This document shows positions 27,099 to 39,299 of a stretch of DNA of 64,000 nt, in pieces. The stretch is taken from contig CAVNZM010000010.1 of NCBI GenBank assembly GCA_963693365.1, positions 5,580,001-5,644,000 of the forward strand, written 5' to 3'. A program made the translations under genes and the position numbers. The notes beneath the pieces are model-generated. The model did not search any database. It worked only from the letters and a program-made list of their open reading frames with translations, and was not told the DNA's origin. This stretch comes from Amoebidium appalachense (taxonomy: Eukaryota > Ichthyosporea). Every line of letters starts with the position of its first letter. Positions within the stretch are counted from its first letter, which is position 1.

Positions 27099-28737
27099 AT
27101 ACAAAAACGCACGCAGAAACACACATACCTCCCTTCCTCTTCTCCTAACCTATATTGCTGATGCGACAAAAACGACCAACATCAAGTTTTTTAATTTGGT
27201 AGTAACTAATGCCATTTTGTGCTTTTACGAGGCTTTTTGCAGTGTGCTAACTTCATTCATACAAGTTTCCACTTGTGGCGTGGCTATATGAGCACCACAC
27301 ACCACACGGCCTCACTTAACTCACTTCGTTCCTCCCCCTCTGTCCCCTTTCTTCTTCGCACTCCGAACACTCCCCCCCCCCCCCCCCCCCACACTTCCCA
27401 CCCGCCCCCTCAACCCCCTCCCCCACCCCCCACCCTTCCCCTCTCTGCTCCTCCCTCCCACCCCACCCCACCCTTCCCCCTCTCCCTTCCCTCCCCCCCC
27501 CCCCCCCCCCCCAATCCCCCCACCAACCCATCTCCTTCTCCCACCCCCCCCCCCCCCCCCCCTCGCCACCCCGCCTCTCCCCCCTCTGCACACACACATA
27601 CAGCCCACCCTACCCCCCAAGGTCCTCTTCAGTACCGAACCTAAGTGTCGTGCCTACCAACCCCCCTGCCGTCTCTCACCGCCCTTTCTTCTTGCTTTGG
27701 GCGCTCGTGAATTGGATACCGTCCTCGCCGCATTTCCGGCAGCTCCGCCCATTGCGAAACCCCCCGCCCCCTATCCGGTGCCTGTTGTTACCCACCAGAT
27801 GCAGGAAATACCAAACGACATGCAGCAGTGGCTGATCGATGGTGCCCCCTCAGTTAAGGTGTGTGTGGCCTCCATAGTTTGCCTTTTCCTCATAATGCTT
27901 TACGTGACATTTTACGACATTCAGCTCTCTTTTTTTGCTTGTTTGGAGGGGGGGGGGGGGGGGGAAGAGGAGGAGTCCCTAAGCTGCCTTCGTATTTGCG
28001 GATTGTGGAGTGGACGCTGTGATGTGACTGATAGATATCACATCATACTGTGGCGCCTGAACGATGTTTTTGAAAGGGGAGAGCAGGGTTTCATGAGTGC
28101 CTGTGTGTGTTGGTGGCCGGATACGAGGGGTGTGTGCTTGTGCTTTTGTGGGTGTGTGTGCGTGTGTGTGTGTGTGTGATGTGGTGGTGGTGGTGGTGGT
28201 GGTGGTGGGGAAGGGAGGGGGGGGAGGGGGTGGGGATTTCCAGAGTTTGGGGGCTTTTTTTTTTGGGCAAATTCGTGCACGTTCCATTCTTGTGTGTGGT
28301 TTGTTTATTTCAACATTAAACTGAAAAGATAAAAGGGGGACTATATTGGAAATCGATTTGTTTTTTGGGTTTACTGATAATTTTTTTCGATGATGCATAT
28401 CGATAAGACATACATTAATCAGTATAGAAAATTGTGGATATTGGGGGGGAATTCAACGTGCTACCGAACCATGTAACCTTAAAGTCTGCACAACACAGGT
28501 GCACCTTAACATGGGAGCCAGTGAGGCCTTCTGCCTGCTACATCGTGAACGTCTACTTATGGAAACCACGTCATCTGACGGTCTGATTGCACGTGCTCTC
28601 TTTAAGGATGCCCTGACTGCCACCTTAACCCTTCCACGGATCGACTCACGTGCCGTTGAGATACTACAGGTGGGCGTTAAAAATTGCTGTGTGTGATTGG
28701 TCGTCTCTGAGAGCAGCATCCCCCCCCCCCCCCCCCC

Positions 28738-28770
<33 letters not shown>

Positions 28771-29826
28771 CCCCTCAGTGCCCCTGACTTTACTCCCCCC
28801 TTTCTTCTCCTGGCTGGGTCTGCACACACACTGACACAACTGACCCCGTCTCTTCGATTATTTTCCTCGTTTCTAACATTCACTCCGATCTTCCCACCCT
28901 CCCTCCCCCCCCCCCCCCCCCCCCCCCCCACCCACCCAAAAATAATATTACAAATAACAATGATAATAATAAACACCCCGACCTGACTACCACCACACCC
29001 TCTCCTGCCGGTCGGCAATTCTCACCCATCTCGATTTCTCCTGTTCGCACGTTTCCTCTTTGCACCGTTATTTTTATATATCAAAATTTCTATTATTCAA
29101 CAGAACAACCGGTGGGTGGCGGGGAACATGGATGGAGGGTGCTGGGTCAGTGGTGGGTGGGTGGGTTTCCGAGGGGTGTGTGGGGTCCGACGTATTGTGT
29201 GTGTGTGTTTGTGCACGCGCGCGTGGGTTGGTGCATGTGTGCACTTGTAGGGAGGGGAGGGGAGGGAGGGTGGGGGGGGGGAGGGGGGGGGGGGGGGGGG
29301 GAGACGAAGAAATAGTGGTCCGCCAATAGAAACGTATGTTGTTACATATAGTAGCTCGACTACTCTTTTTTGCACATTGTGACATATGCTATTATATCCC
29401 AACACTATACCCCATGTTTAATTTCGATACATTTTCCCCCAAAAAACGGATTGATAATTACCGTATATCTAACACGTTTTATCCCACTATTCCACACCAC
29501 AGGCACTCGTACGTGTTGTGTACGCCCCCAAGGAAGCACAAGTGCGGGAAACAATGGGTGCCCTGTCATTGGTGGATCTAGCAGGACTGATCCGTCTCCT
29601 ATATGATTGGCAGCTAGCGCGGTATGTACCTCACGCACTGGAAACGGCCGCCCCTCTTCTATTGGCTGAAAATCATGAATGCGCCGAGCTATTTTTGGAC
29701 ACTGTCGACATCGGGGATTTGAGGACCAGTCATACAAAACAGTATGAGTGTTTGGATCGGATTAGAGATGAAATTGCGGGACAGCCGGTGGAAAATGCGG
29801 CGGGGGCAGCTGAGGGGGGTGCCTAA
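15652..29826 (+). CDS. Sacsin-like protein with N-terminal GHKL (HATPase) domain
   Basis: Exons: 15652-15855, 16335-16550, 16983-17447, 18144-18256, 18851-18976, 19383-19690, 20414-20581, 21042-21268, 21902-22112, 22547-23245, 24039-24287, 25147-25634, 26407-26854, 27622-27858, 28499-28669, 29503-29826 (TAA). This gives about 1,550 residues. The N-terminus has the sacsin-type Bergerat fold: [14 protein letters not shown] (residues 28-41; E and N coordinate Mg-ATP), [18 protein letters not shown] (84-91, glycine box) and GTLF (153-156). Exons 4 and 5 join to give [18 protein letters not shown], like the sacsin segment FCFLPL...TGLPVHV. Sacsin proteins are large HSP90-like chaperone or scaffold proteins. 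Unusual here is a linker (about residues 255-295) with an acidic run followed by PKKRKSKGK and NKKRK, a likely nuclear signal. The rest is unassigned; I see no J domain. Human sacsin is three times longer. The phase between exons 3 and 4 does not match (0 versus 2), so a small exon is missing or a border is wrong. Confidence 0.78.
16561..29302. repeat. Microsatellites in the sacsin-like gene introns
   Basis: C runs: 16562-16580, 16604-16623, 17787-17808, 18104-18118, 18986-19018, 20180-20201, 20911-20941, 21487-21502, 22181-22199, 22387-22402, 22465-22481, 23249-23273, 24324-24346, 24901-24922, 25110-25130, 25657-25679, 26244-26263, 26871-26905, 27056-27084, 28721-28768, 28905-28929. (GT)n: 18262-18387, 19757-19826. 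(CA)n: 19981-20057, 21361-21443. G runs: 19314-19329, 23517-23528, 23720-23734, 23831-23880, 23961-23994, 27949-27964, 29273-29301. (GGT)n: 28183-28207. C(n)A(n) composites sit at 18776-18845 and 22181-22219, and a T(n)...G(n) composite at 23929-23994. Confidence 0.88.
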
Positions 29827-30478
29827 GTCGCCAATACCATTCTGTGCATAGTGGAATTTCATGGGGGCTTTTCATGCTCATTGTGCGCTGTTTCCCGAGT
29901 TCCCAGGATCCTAGCTTTGTCGATGCCGATGTCATGGTAGTACCGATGTGTGGGCTGTGTGGTAGCTGTATACGTATGCAATTTTTCTGGCATAGCCTCC
30001 AATTTTTCTTCCGGGGTTTGAGGTTGTTCTTTTGTTTTTATAACAGACACCATAGTCTAATGATCATTTTGGAGGAGTAATTCGCTGAATTTTGATGGAG
30101 CCAAAGATTGGAAGAACACTGACACCGCAAGTGGTGGTAGCAGGAAATGCGATTGTCTTTTTTTTAATTTAGACTGCTAATGTTGGTCTCACACAGCTCC
30201 TTGTGCACTGTATTTAGAATTTGCTACCCTAACTGTGTACATGAACGGGCCTGTGAACTTCGTTTAAAATTGACTTTTGTACGTCATGTAACATATATAT
30301 AGCCCGGCTTGGATGTTGCCCCAATGGCATGGGCCTTCTCAATTTCTCTCCTCTTCATCGTCCTAACCTGTTGTCCGCTTTAATTGCAATTCATTCGTTT
30401 GTTCATGCGACCTTTGTCTCAGGTGCGCACGGGTATGCGATTCGAGAATCGGTTTTTTTTTTTTTTTTTTTTTTTTTT

Positions 30479-30512
<34 letters not shown>

Positions 30513-31197
30513 TGAATACCGGATACTGCTTGATGCGTCAGTGCATGGTACGGTTTGAATGCATGTGACCAAGTACAGTATGCGGCCCCACAAAACTATG
30601 CATACGACCCATGAATAAATGTATAGATAGCACATATATCTACGTAGGCGAAGCCCCAACGTTGCGGTCGAAAAAAACAAACAGAAAAAACCCAAGGAAA
30701 AAGAAAAAAAAGAAAGAAAGAAACGAAAAAAAAAAAACTGATTTGATCAACGGAATGTTCACGACTGTGTGGGAATGCATATGCATTCGAATCCTCGATG
30801 GCGCAATGCCACTGGTTAAGAGGCAGCCCCGTATACGTGGGAAACCAATCATTCAGCCCAATGATCGGCAACCTTGTTGCACTTGAGGCCCGCCAAGAGA
30901 CAGATGAATATACTACCAAACCACCCAGGAGTGTTTTTTGTGTGCGTGTTCCCCAGGGGGAGGGGGGGGTTGGAATGCGTTACAGAGAGAGTACGAAGTA
31001 CACATCCACAACATATGTACAAGGGACAGCACAATGCAGATGGCCAAGCAAGCACAAAGGGCATGGAGCACTGCAAACCCCATCATCAAGCGAGGCTTAA
31101 GGGAGGAGGAGGAGAAGGAAGAGGAGCCTCGTGTGTGTGTGTGTGACACTGTGTGTGTGTGCGTTTGTGTGTGTGTGTGTGGGAGGGTGGAGGTTGG

Positions 31198-31231
<34 letters not shown>

Positions 31232-31588
31232 GGGGGTATGCATTAGAGGGCTGAAAATATGGAGGAGACACCAAAGGACAAAATGTAAAACGTCACAAAA
31301 CCAAAAAACCCAAAATCGAAACATAATGCGGGAACAATAAAAAACGTGCAGGCAGAAGACACTTGAACAGATCACATCACCAGAGGGGCCCCAACGCATC
31401 CACAAAAGAATGGGGCTCGACTCCTTAACCTCACACGTAGTTCCCAACCCATACTTTGTTTCAACAGCAATAGGTGAGTCAACTCGTCTTTACCAAAGAC
31501 GAGCAGGGTTCTTCAAGGAAGCGGGCCGGGGGGGGGGGGGGGGGGGGGGGACTAAGATAAAATGGCCATGTACACATTCGACATTCAC
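29827..31588. other. Intergenic gap between convergent gene ends
   Basis: The sacsin-like gene (+) and PSMB6 (-) end toward each other here. No gene was found. The segment holds a T(n)G(n) composite at 30452-30510, an A-rich patch at about 30670-30740, short (GT)n tracts at 31133-31180, and G runs at 31201-31232 and 31529-31550. Confidence 0.6.
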
Positions 31589-31594
31589 TTTATT
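31589..31594 (-). terminator. AATAAA polyadenylation signal of PSMB6
   Basis: On the minus strand AATAAA begins four bases after the PSMB6 stop codon (TAA, ACA, AATAAA). If used, the 3' UTR is very short. Assignment is by position and the canonical hexamer only. Confidence 0.55.
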
Positions 31595-31597
31595 TGT

Positions 31598-31773
31598 TTA
31601 CAGCTCGCTGAAGCGGGGCAGGTTGGGGTGCAGCACCACCCGCCTCTCCACGCCTTTCTCTGTGATGGTGGCCAGACGCACAACACCACCGGACGATCCG
31701 TCCCGTGCCATGGCAAGCGCAACCGCTGAAACGAGTGCATGTTAGGGGACAAGAATGATGGTGGCGTAGTGTT

Positions 31774-31812
<39 letters not shown>

Positions 31813-31944
31813 GCGCCTCCCTTCTTTCTTTTCCTTTCTTTCTTTCTTTTCTTTTTCTCTCTCTCTTTTTTTTTTTTTTTTTTTTTTTTTTGGGGGGGGG
31901 GGGGGGGAGCAGAAGCTGAGGAAGCAGCGTAAATGTGCATGTTT

Positions 31945-31996
<52 letters not shown>

Positions 31997-32035
31997 GTGT
32001 GTGTGTGTCTCTCTTCCTCTCTCGGAGTGTGTGTA

Positions 32036-32118
<83 letters not shown>

Positions 32119-32121
32119 TTC

Positions 32122-32152
<31 letters not shown>

Positions 32153-32461
32153 CTCTCTCTCTCACTCTCACTCTCACTCTCACTCTCTCTCACACACACA
32201 CACTCTCTCTCTTTGTGTGTGTGTGTGCATGTGCTTTTTTTGGGGGGTGAGGGGGTGGGGGGGGGGAGGGTGGGAGGGTGGGTGGGTGGGTGGGTGGGGG
32301 GGGGGGGGGGGGGGGGGGGGGGACAAGAGAAAGAGTAGATGATATACCATTTGTGCAAAACTCCTCACACTGCTCCCTCGTCATGTTCTCCTTGAACGTG
32401 GCATCGCAGTAGCCGTAGATGTATGTGCTGCCAGACCCTGTGCAAACCCACTCATTAGAGA

Positions 32462-32495
<34 letters not shown>

Positions 32496-32956
32496 GGTGT
32501 GTGAAACTCTATGCAAATCCACCCAGTAGACTAATATGTATCTTTCACTAGAACGCACACGAAGTTAGAGCTCGATCGGCATCGATTGACCTATCTTCTA
32601 TATCCAATAGCCAACCAATCCTTGTAGATATATAGTTCGATCTGAGACCAGATTGATTTAATGACTGGTCAATTTCTAGGAGCGCGATAGGGAGAGCGAG
32701 ACGGAGAGAGAGTGTGAGCGAGAGGGAGAGGTGGGGGGGTGGGTAGGGGAGGAGGGAGTAAACAGTGAACACACCTCCGATGGAAAATGGCTGGCGCACA
32801 CACATGCCGCCCAGCGGGATGGTGTAGACCTGACCCCCTTTCTTCTTGTCGTAGCCGGCACAGATAATGCCTGCCATGAGCTGCTCCCTGTTGCCGTAGC
32901 ACAGCAGCCGGAACAGGTTGGCTGCAGTCGCTACAAGCGGCTGCTCACCTAGCTCA

Positions 32957-33020
<64 letters not shown>

Positions 33021-33035
33021 GGGTGGGGTAGGTAG

Positions 33036-33127
<92 letters not shown>

Positions 33128-33520
33128 GCGCACTCTTAGAAGGGCGAAAATGGTAAGGAAGTGATAAGGAGAAAGTCGGTGATGACCCAACCCCCCCCCC
33201 CCCCCACACCCAAAATTAAATTCAATAAAAAGCTAACAAACAAAAAACAAAAATAAAATAAGAAAGTTAAACGGAGGACAGAAAAAAGTTGTAACCATTA
33301 TACTATTGAATGATCATTACACACACAAGGAGTAATAAAACAAAGAGCCCATCCTCAGGTGGGGCAGAAGTCATCCACAGCACCCGAGCTTCGACCCATT
33401 CACCTCAGTACCGAAATCCAAATCAGGCAGGAAGTGGTGATGGTGGAGGCGGTGGTGGTCGTGGCGGTGGTGGCGATGGGGGGAAGGAGGGGCGGGGGGG
33501 GGGGGGGGGGGGGGGGGGGG

Positions 33521-33597
<77 letters not shown>

Positions 33598-34366
33598 GGG
33601 GGAGGGGGGGGGGGAGGGGGGGGGGGGGGGAGGGCAGGGGCAGGCACGTACGTGTGCATGCTGAGGTAGTATTTGACATAGTCGGCCACGGCCTGGGTGT
33701 CTGCGGCTGAGCCGGACCGGCAGCAGTAGACATTGTCCGTGATCTTGGTCAGCTTGTCCGTCACACGGTTGGCGATGTACGACCTGCATGAAACACACAC
33801 GGGCACACACATAAACATGTACACGTACATGCACGTACACAGGCACGCACGTGTACACATGCCCACACACACGTACACATGCACAGGCACACATGCTCAT
33901 ATCCACACGTACATGAGCGCGGACGTGCACATGCACACACGCGCGCGCGAGCGCACACACACACACACACACACACATACACACACACGCGCGCGCACAC
34001 ACACACACAAGCACACAAACAAAATAACAGCCGCAGCCACACGCACACCACAGACCGGAGGGGGGGGGGGGGGGGGGAGGAGAAATAGGGGTCGAGAATA
34101 GTTAGCAATGGCTCTGAATGAACTTTTGGGGGGGGGGGAGGTTAATGGGTTGTAGAGTACGACGTACACATATATGACGGACAACAAAATGCAGAGTTCA
34201 AACCACACAGAGAGTTTGCATAATAAGCAGCCCATGCTCAGGGGGGCCCCAAACCATCCACAGTACCCGAGTTTCGATCCAATCACCACGTCAACCAGAC
34301 CAAGCCCAGTTACTCAGATACCATTACTCTCATACATGGGAGAGTCATCTGTCTCAGCTGGGTTAC

Positions 34367-34400
<34 letters not shown>

Positions 34401-34414
34401 GGTGGGGAGATGGG

Positions 34415-34476
<62 letters not shown>

Positions 34477-34866
34477 ATGGGGGGGGTGGAGCTGCGGCTT
34501 AAGGTTTTATGAGTGTACGTGTTCACACATATGTTGCATGCACCAGCACAAACCCTCGTCACATGAGCCACAGTTCATTTTAACCACCCCTGTCTGCTTT
34601 ATACAACCCCCCCCCTCCCCTTCTCCCCCCTCCTCCCCCTCCCCCCCCCCCCCCCCGCCGCAACCTTCTCTCCCATCTTAAAAAAAAGAGCATATGCTTA
34701 TGCCCTGAAAAAGCCCATGCTTACTCATTTCACATGACCACGTGCAACATCCTTCACCCCCCCCCCCCCACCCAATCCACGTTTTCCCGTACAATTCATA
34801 ATCGTCACACTACTCAAGACAGAGAAATGCAGGCCATGGTTTTCTGGGTACCCCCATGTACATATT

Positions 34867-34933
<67 letters not shown>

Positions 34934-35033
34934 TCCTTGTCTCTTTCTGTGCTCCAATTGAGACAATCAGTCACATCACATCTGCCCTATTCATTTCCTA
35001 ACCAGCCAACAACATCCCCCCCCCCCCCCCCCC

Positions 35034-35067
<34 letters not shown>

Positions 35068-35228
35068 CACTCACAGAGAGCTCTGTATCGGGGAGGGAGG
35101 GAGATCGGAGCAAAAGAGTGAAGAGCAAGCGAGAAAGAGGGAGAGGGAGAGGGAGAGAGAAGAAAGCAAGAGAGAGAGAGAGAGGGGGGGGGGGGGGGGG
35201 GGGGGGAGAGGGGAGAGAGAGAGAGAAA

Positions 35229-35263
<35 letters not shown>

Positions 35264-36995
35264 AGAGAGATATGGGTTCTGCCCTCCGCCGCATCCCCCC
35301 CCCCCCCCCTCCCCGCGTGTACGAAGGCAGTTCTTACCCTGTGGTTGTTCGTGAGTCGGCAGCCACAACAACACCGCCATCAAACTCCACGGCCATAATG
35401 GTCGTCTGAAGGGGGGGGGGGAGGGGGGGGGGGGGTTAGAATGTGTGAAATAGTACAAAGTAAGCATTCACGACGGAGGAAGAGAGGGGGGGGGGGGGAG
35501 GGGGGGGGAGGGGGGTACAAAGGCTATGCATGATAAGCAAAGCCCATCATCAGCAGGGGGAGGGGGGGGGGGGGGGGGGGCTTAATCACCTACGGTACCC
35601 CCCTGGGGGGGAGAGGGGTGGAAAGCAACCATATATCACAAAAATAGGCATCGTGCCTGTTTCTTTCGTCCTTGCTTCACAAGTCTGTGTGCATTTCCCA
35701 ACCCTCCCCCCTCCCCCCTCCCCTCCCCCCCCCCCCCCTCCCCTATCCTCCTCCTGGATTAAAATAGAGGAGGAGGCACCCGATACGGAGGGAACGGGAA
35801 TAGTATGGAAAAACGAAAAAGACCAAGTGTCCTTGGTATGCCGACAAAGGCAGCAAAACACATCTTATGCCTTCCTTAAAGCTTTTCTTTCTTTCTTTTT
35901 TTTTTTTTCCGCGTCAACAAAAAAAAAAAAAATCAAAGGCCCATAACACTAACACTCTGGCCTGTCTGAGAGAATCCACTGCCATCCCCTACCCATTTAC
36001 GAATGCCCCTACCACAAGTACATGATTTGAAAAGTGCAAACTGATGTATGTCAACCCCCCCCCCTCCCCCCCTCTCAGCCATTCTCCAGCAATACATACA
36101 CACGCTGCAGACTCCCTGGCCAACACATAGCAGCCTCCCCCCCCCGCGGCCCCCCTCCCCCCCCCCCCACACACGCACACAAACTCAACCATACACCCGT
36201 CCAAGGAGAAAACAAAAGAACCCCCCTCTCTCTACTAAACCAGCAAGCAGAACAAACACCAAACCTGCCCTTTCACAGGCCCATTGTCTCATACAAACCC
36301 CCCTCCCCTTCCCTCCGTCCCTCCCCGCCCCGCCCCCCCCCCCCCCCCCCCCACTGCCCTCATTCGTTTTCCTCTCACCTCCCAAGCCCACTTGTACACC
36401 AGTGAGCCTTTTCTACCACATGAATCCAACAGAAAAGGCAAGGCTATAAATCTGCATCACGAAAGTCTAAGCCGCCTGCTTATCAGTATACATCTTTCCC
36501 CCACCACTCCTGTCCACGAAAAAACCTCTTGGTCAATTTTCCTTCCCAACTGGGCCAGTAACCGTTTGTGTTATTCGGTTAGAAACCAAGACCGAAAAAG
36601 ACAGTGCATGCGAGCAGCAGGTAGCCTGAATAAGTACGAGCGTGCAGGTGTGTGTATGCCTTAGAGCGAGCACGTATTTCCGGCGCCAGGCTTGTCCGTG
36701 TGTGTGTGCTTGCACATCTACGTGCGTGGGTGTGTACTACCCTTGTAGGTGGTTTGTACGTGAGTGCGTGATGCGGGATGCAGGCAAGCATACATGTGTA
36801 TGCGCTTGTATAACGTGCACGTGTGAGTCTGCGTGCTTGTGCGTGCTCGGCGGGCACGTGCGTGTCTGTGTTTGTGTGTGTGACTGTATGCGTGCATGTA
36901 GCGGGCATGTTTCTTGTGCATTGGTAGAAGCTTAAGAGTTTACTTACGCCTGTCAAGTGCTCCTCAGCAACGAAGTCGGGCTGTGGAATAGGCAT
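31598..36995 (-). CDS. PSMB6: Proteasome subunit beta type-6 (beta-1, caspase-like activity)
   Basis: Beta-1 is the catalytic subunit of the 20S core that cleaves after acidic residues. Exons in transcript order, minus strand: 36995-36948, 35405-35338, 33783-33652, 32959-32775, 32437-32348, 31725-31598. They join in phase to 217 codons ending TAA. The propeptide is 16 residues ([16 protein letters not shown]) and ends in Gly just before the catalytic Thr1 of [11 protein letters not shown], which is the first codon of exon 2. Mature Asp17 (ADSRTTTG) and Lys33 (NRVTDK) are conserved, as are [33 protein letters not shown] and RDGSSGG, which is diagnostic for beta-1. The protein (200 mature residues) is near the usual length. 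An in-frame ATG exists 81 nt upstream (37076), but the short propeptide makes 36995 the better start. The first gene of a divergent pair. Confidence 0.96.
31774..35576. repeat. Microsatellites in the PSMB6 introns
   Basis: C run 31776-31810. T(n)G(n) composite 31867-31908. (CT)n 31950-31991. (GT)n: 32039-32116, 32125-32151, 32961-32988, 33037-33110, 33525-33597, 34416-34473, 34868-34931. G runs: 32298-32322, 32989-33019, 33491-33520, 34061-34078, 34370-34399, 35187-35206, 35411-35420, 35562-35580. An A run of about 32 nt at 32463-32493. (GA)n/(CA)n mix 35036-35270. Because the gene is on the minus strand, these read as (CA)n and C(n) on its sense strand, the same bias as in the plus-strand genes. 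Confidence 0.88.
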
Positions 36996-38242
36996 GTTGG
37001 TGGTATAAAGGGCGTGGTGCCTAACTATTAGTGTGCGTATGTGTATAATGAAAAAAGCCAAGTAGATGTTTGGCAAGGAAAAGGAACCCCGGACTCCACT
37101 TGAATCGTTGGAGTGTGAAACGTCTCAGACAAGATTTCTTGCTTTGGGTAAACGGCGGCGGCACAGGAAAGAGAGAAAACACGTCTTATATCGACAATCG
37201 TGCTTGTTTTAAATTCTTGGATTGCTCCACAAACGCATGTTTCTCTCTCAATTGTAAACCTGTCTTGTGAAGCCTTCTCTCCCTCTCTTTCTCTGTTTTC
37301 TTTTTGTCTACGTCAGCAGCAAAAGGAAAAGAGACCGGATCGGGTCAATCGAAGCCCGTGCCCAGAACCGATTTGAACAAAATGCTGCATGACCCGAGCC
37401 GCTCATGTAGTCTACAGCCCACAAAACGCCTACATCATATTTTATAGGAAGAATGTCGAATTTGTAGTAAACGTGCTTTAGACTATTCTTTAGCATGGCG
37501 CAAACGCCTGGGCGGCCACCACACGCGGGCTCAGCCAGTGAGCGTTTTTGAGAGAGGGTGAGAGGCTCGAGGGAAAAGGAGAGTTTAACGGCATACTATG
37601 GTTATCCTTTTTCCTCGCCCGGTTAATTAAAGCAAAATTTAACTAGCAAGGGTCTAGCAGAGAGCGTATCTCTTTCCCCGCGCTTCTAGGTGCAGGTTGG
37701 GTTAACAATTTGCCGAGATTTTGGAACGAAAGAAAGAGAGAGAGAGAGAGTATTTGGGTTTGTAGCTAAGGCAAACGCAGGAAAATGCTGACACGAAGCA
37801 CTTCGGTAGCCACGACAGTGAAACAAACTGCATCGGCAACCCAAAGGTCAGTTCGTTTTTCATGTTTTTTCTGGGGAATTAGTAAAAAAAATCTTTTGTA
37901 GGAGAGGGGTGTGTTGTTGCAGGTGTGTTCCAAACACGTAGGGTCCGTTATCTGCGTGTGGGGGCGCATGGGTCCGTTATCTGCGTGTGGGGGCGCATGA
38001 ATGACTGTGCGTGTGCATGCATTGTCACACAGCTATTATTATGAGTAAATATACACATCTGCAAGCGTACGGCACATCATGGGTCTTTGATGGCCGTGCC
38101 GTGCACGGAAGAGGAAGAGGCATTGAAACACACTTGAGTCAGCACAACATCATATTTCAATGTCTTCTTGGCGACGTTACCAGTATCTTCGAGATGATAT
38201 AAAGGAATTGGAGTGGGAGAAGGAAGGGATGCACTTTTCCTC

Positions 38243-38274
<32 letters not shown>

Positions 38275-38427
38275 TGGGGTTGCATGGGCGCAGTTGTGGG
38301 GTAGGGGTGTTGGTGGTGGGGCTGGGCGGGGAGGAGGGAGAGAGGGAGGTTGGAAAGAGAAAGAAGAGAGAGGTGACGAGTCAGGGGCAGACCTTGGATT
38401 GACGCGAGAACGAGACTGGTTGGGGAG

Positions 38428-38471
<44 letters not shown>

Positions 38472-38572
38472 TAAGTGTGGGGGGGGGGAAAGTGGGGCAC
38501 ATGAGAGGAGAGATGGGTGGTGTGTGTGTAAATGGAACTATAGTGTGCTTGAATTCTCAGCTATTTTTTCAG
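36996..38572. other. Divergent intergenic region (promoter side of PSMB6)
   Basis: Upstream of PSMB6 on the minus strand and of plus-strand exons on the other side, so a shared promoter region is likely. Mostly unique sequence from 36996 to 38240, then a C run of about 33 nt at 38244-38273 and G runs at 38429-38470. No TATA box or known element was identified with confidence. A 29-bp direct repeat lies at 37941-37998. Confidence 0.5.
37941..37998. repeat. Perfect 29-bp tandem duplication
   Basis: Two exact adjacent copies (37941-37969 and 37970-37998), each beginning gggtccgttatctgcg and ending ggggcgcat. It is about 950 bp upstream of the PSMB6 start in otherwise unique DNA. Confidence 0.95.
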
Positions 38573-38856
38573 CAGGTTGTGCAGGCAGCAAATCAGATGT
38601 GTTGCCACACAGGCAGAGTACAAATGGAAGATCCCTCCAACACAAAAGGTCCTCCTTCCTGCCCCCCTCACGCGTGCTTTTCAAGCTCAGCTGCTATAAA
38701 CACACACAGACACACTTTTGAACACTTGCACACACACATACGCATTCAAACACACACATACACGCACCCCCCTCCCCTCTTCCCCCCTCTCTCTCTATAC
38801 CCCCCACCTCCCCCTCCCTTCTCTCTCTCGTTCTCTCTCTCTCCTGTGTCTCTCTA

Positions 38857-38917
<61 letters not shown>

Positions 38918-39299
38918 GCTCTCTTTCTCTGGCTCATTCTCTATCTCTCCATATCCCCCGCCCTCCCTACCTTGCCACCCCCCTCTCATCCTCCCTCCTC
39001 CCCCCCCCCCCCCCCGGCTTTCTCACCTCCTCCCCTTCCTTCCCTCCCCGTTTTCCACTCTTGTCTCTGATGCATATACCTGTTTATGTTCGCTCTAATT
39101 TATTGGCGGTTTGCGACATAGAACTATACACCGGCCAATTTAGAATAAACATTGAACTTTGAATATTTGGGTATATAAAGTGTATCGATTTCCTGTATAT
39201 TGACGCCCAGTGGTGTTGAAACAGGCATATGAAACCGTGCCCCCAGAACGGGTGGAGGTGGAAGGGTTGAAAGGGAAGTTTGCCATGAGGCCAAAGAAG
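38573..39299 (+). CDS. Uncertain pair of exons of an unrecognised gene
   Basis: Two open segments have good splice signals. The first, 38573-38648 (acceptor ttttttcag, donor gtcctc), ends in phase 1. The second, 39211-39299 (acceptor gacgcccag, donor gtatgt), begins with the two bases needed to finish that codon and reads VLKQAYETVPPERVEVEG then LKGKFAMRPKK, leaving in phase 0. I do not recognise the sequence. Both could be upstream exons of the HIBCH-like gene that follows, but the phase 0 exit does not reach its first exon cleanly, so an intermediate exon would be needed. They may instead be part of a separate gene, or chance. Confidence 0.25.
38763..39018. repeat. CT-rich low-complexity tract
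   Basis: Pyrimidine-rich DNA on the plus strand with a (CT)n core at about 38863-38915 and a C run at 39000-39015. It lies between the two uncertain exons. Confidence 0.85.

Noticed and set aside
36579-37076. Upstream ATG extending PSMB6 by 27 residues
   Set aside because: The extension is hydrophobic and unlike beta-1 propeptides; the inner start gives a normal 16-residue propeptide ending in Gly before Thr1.
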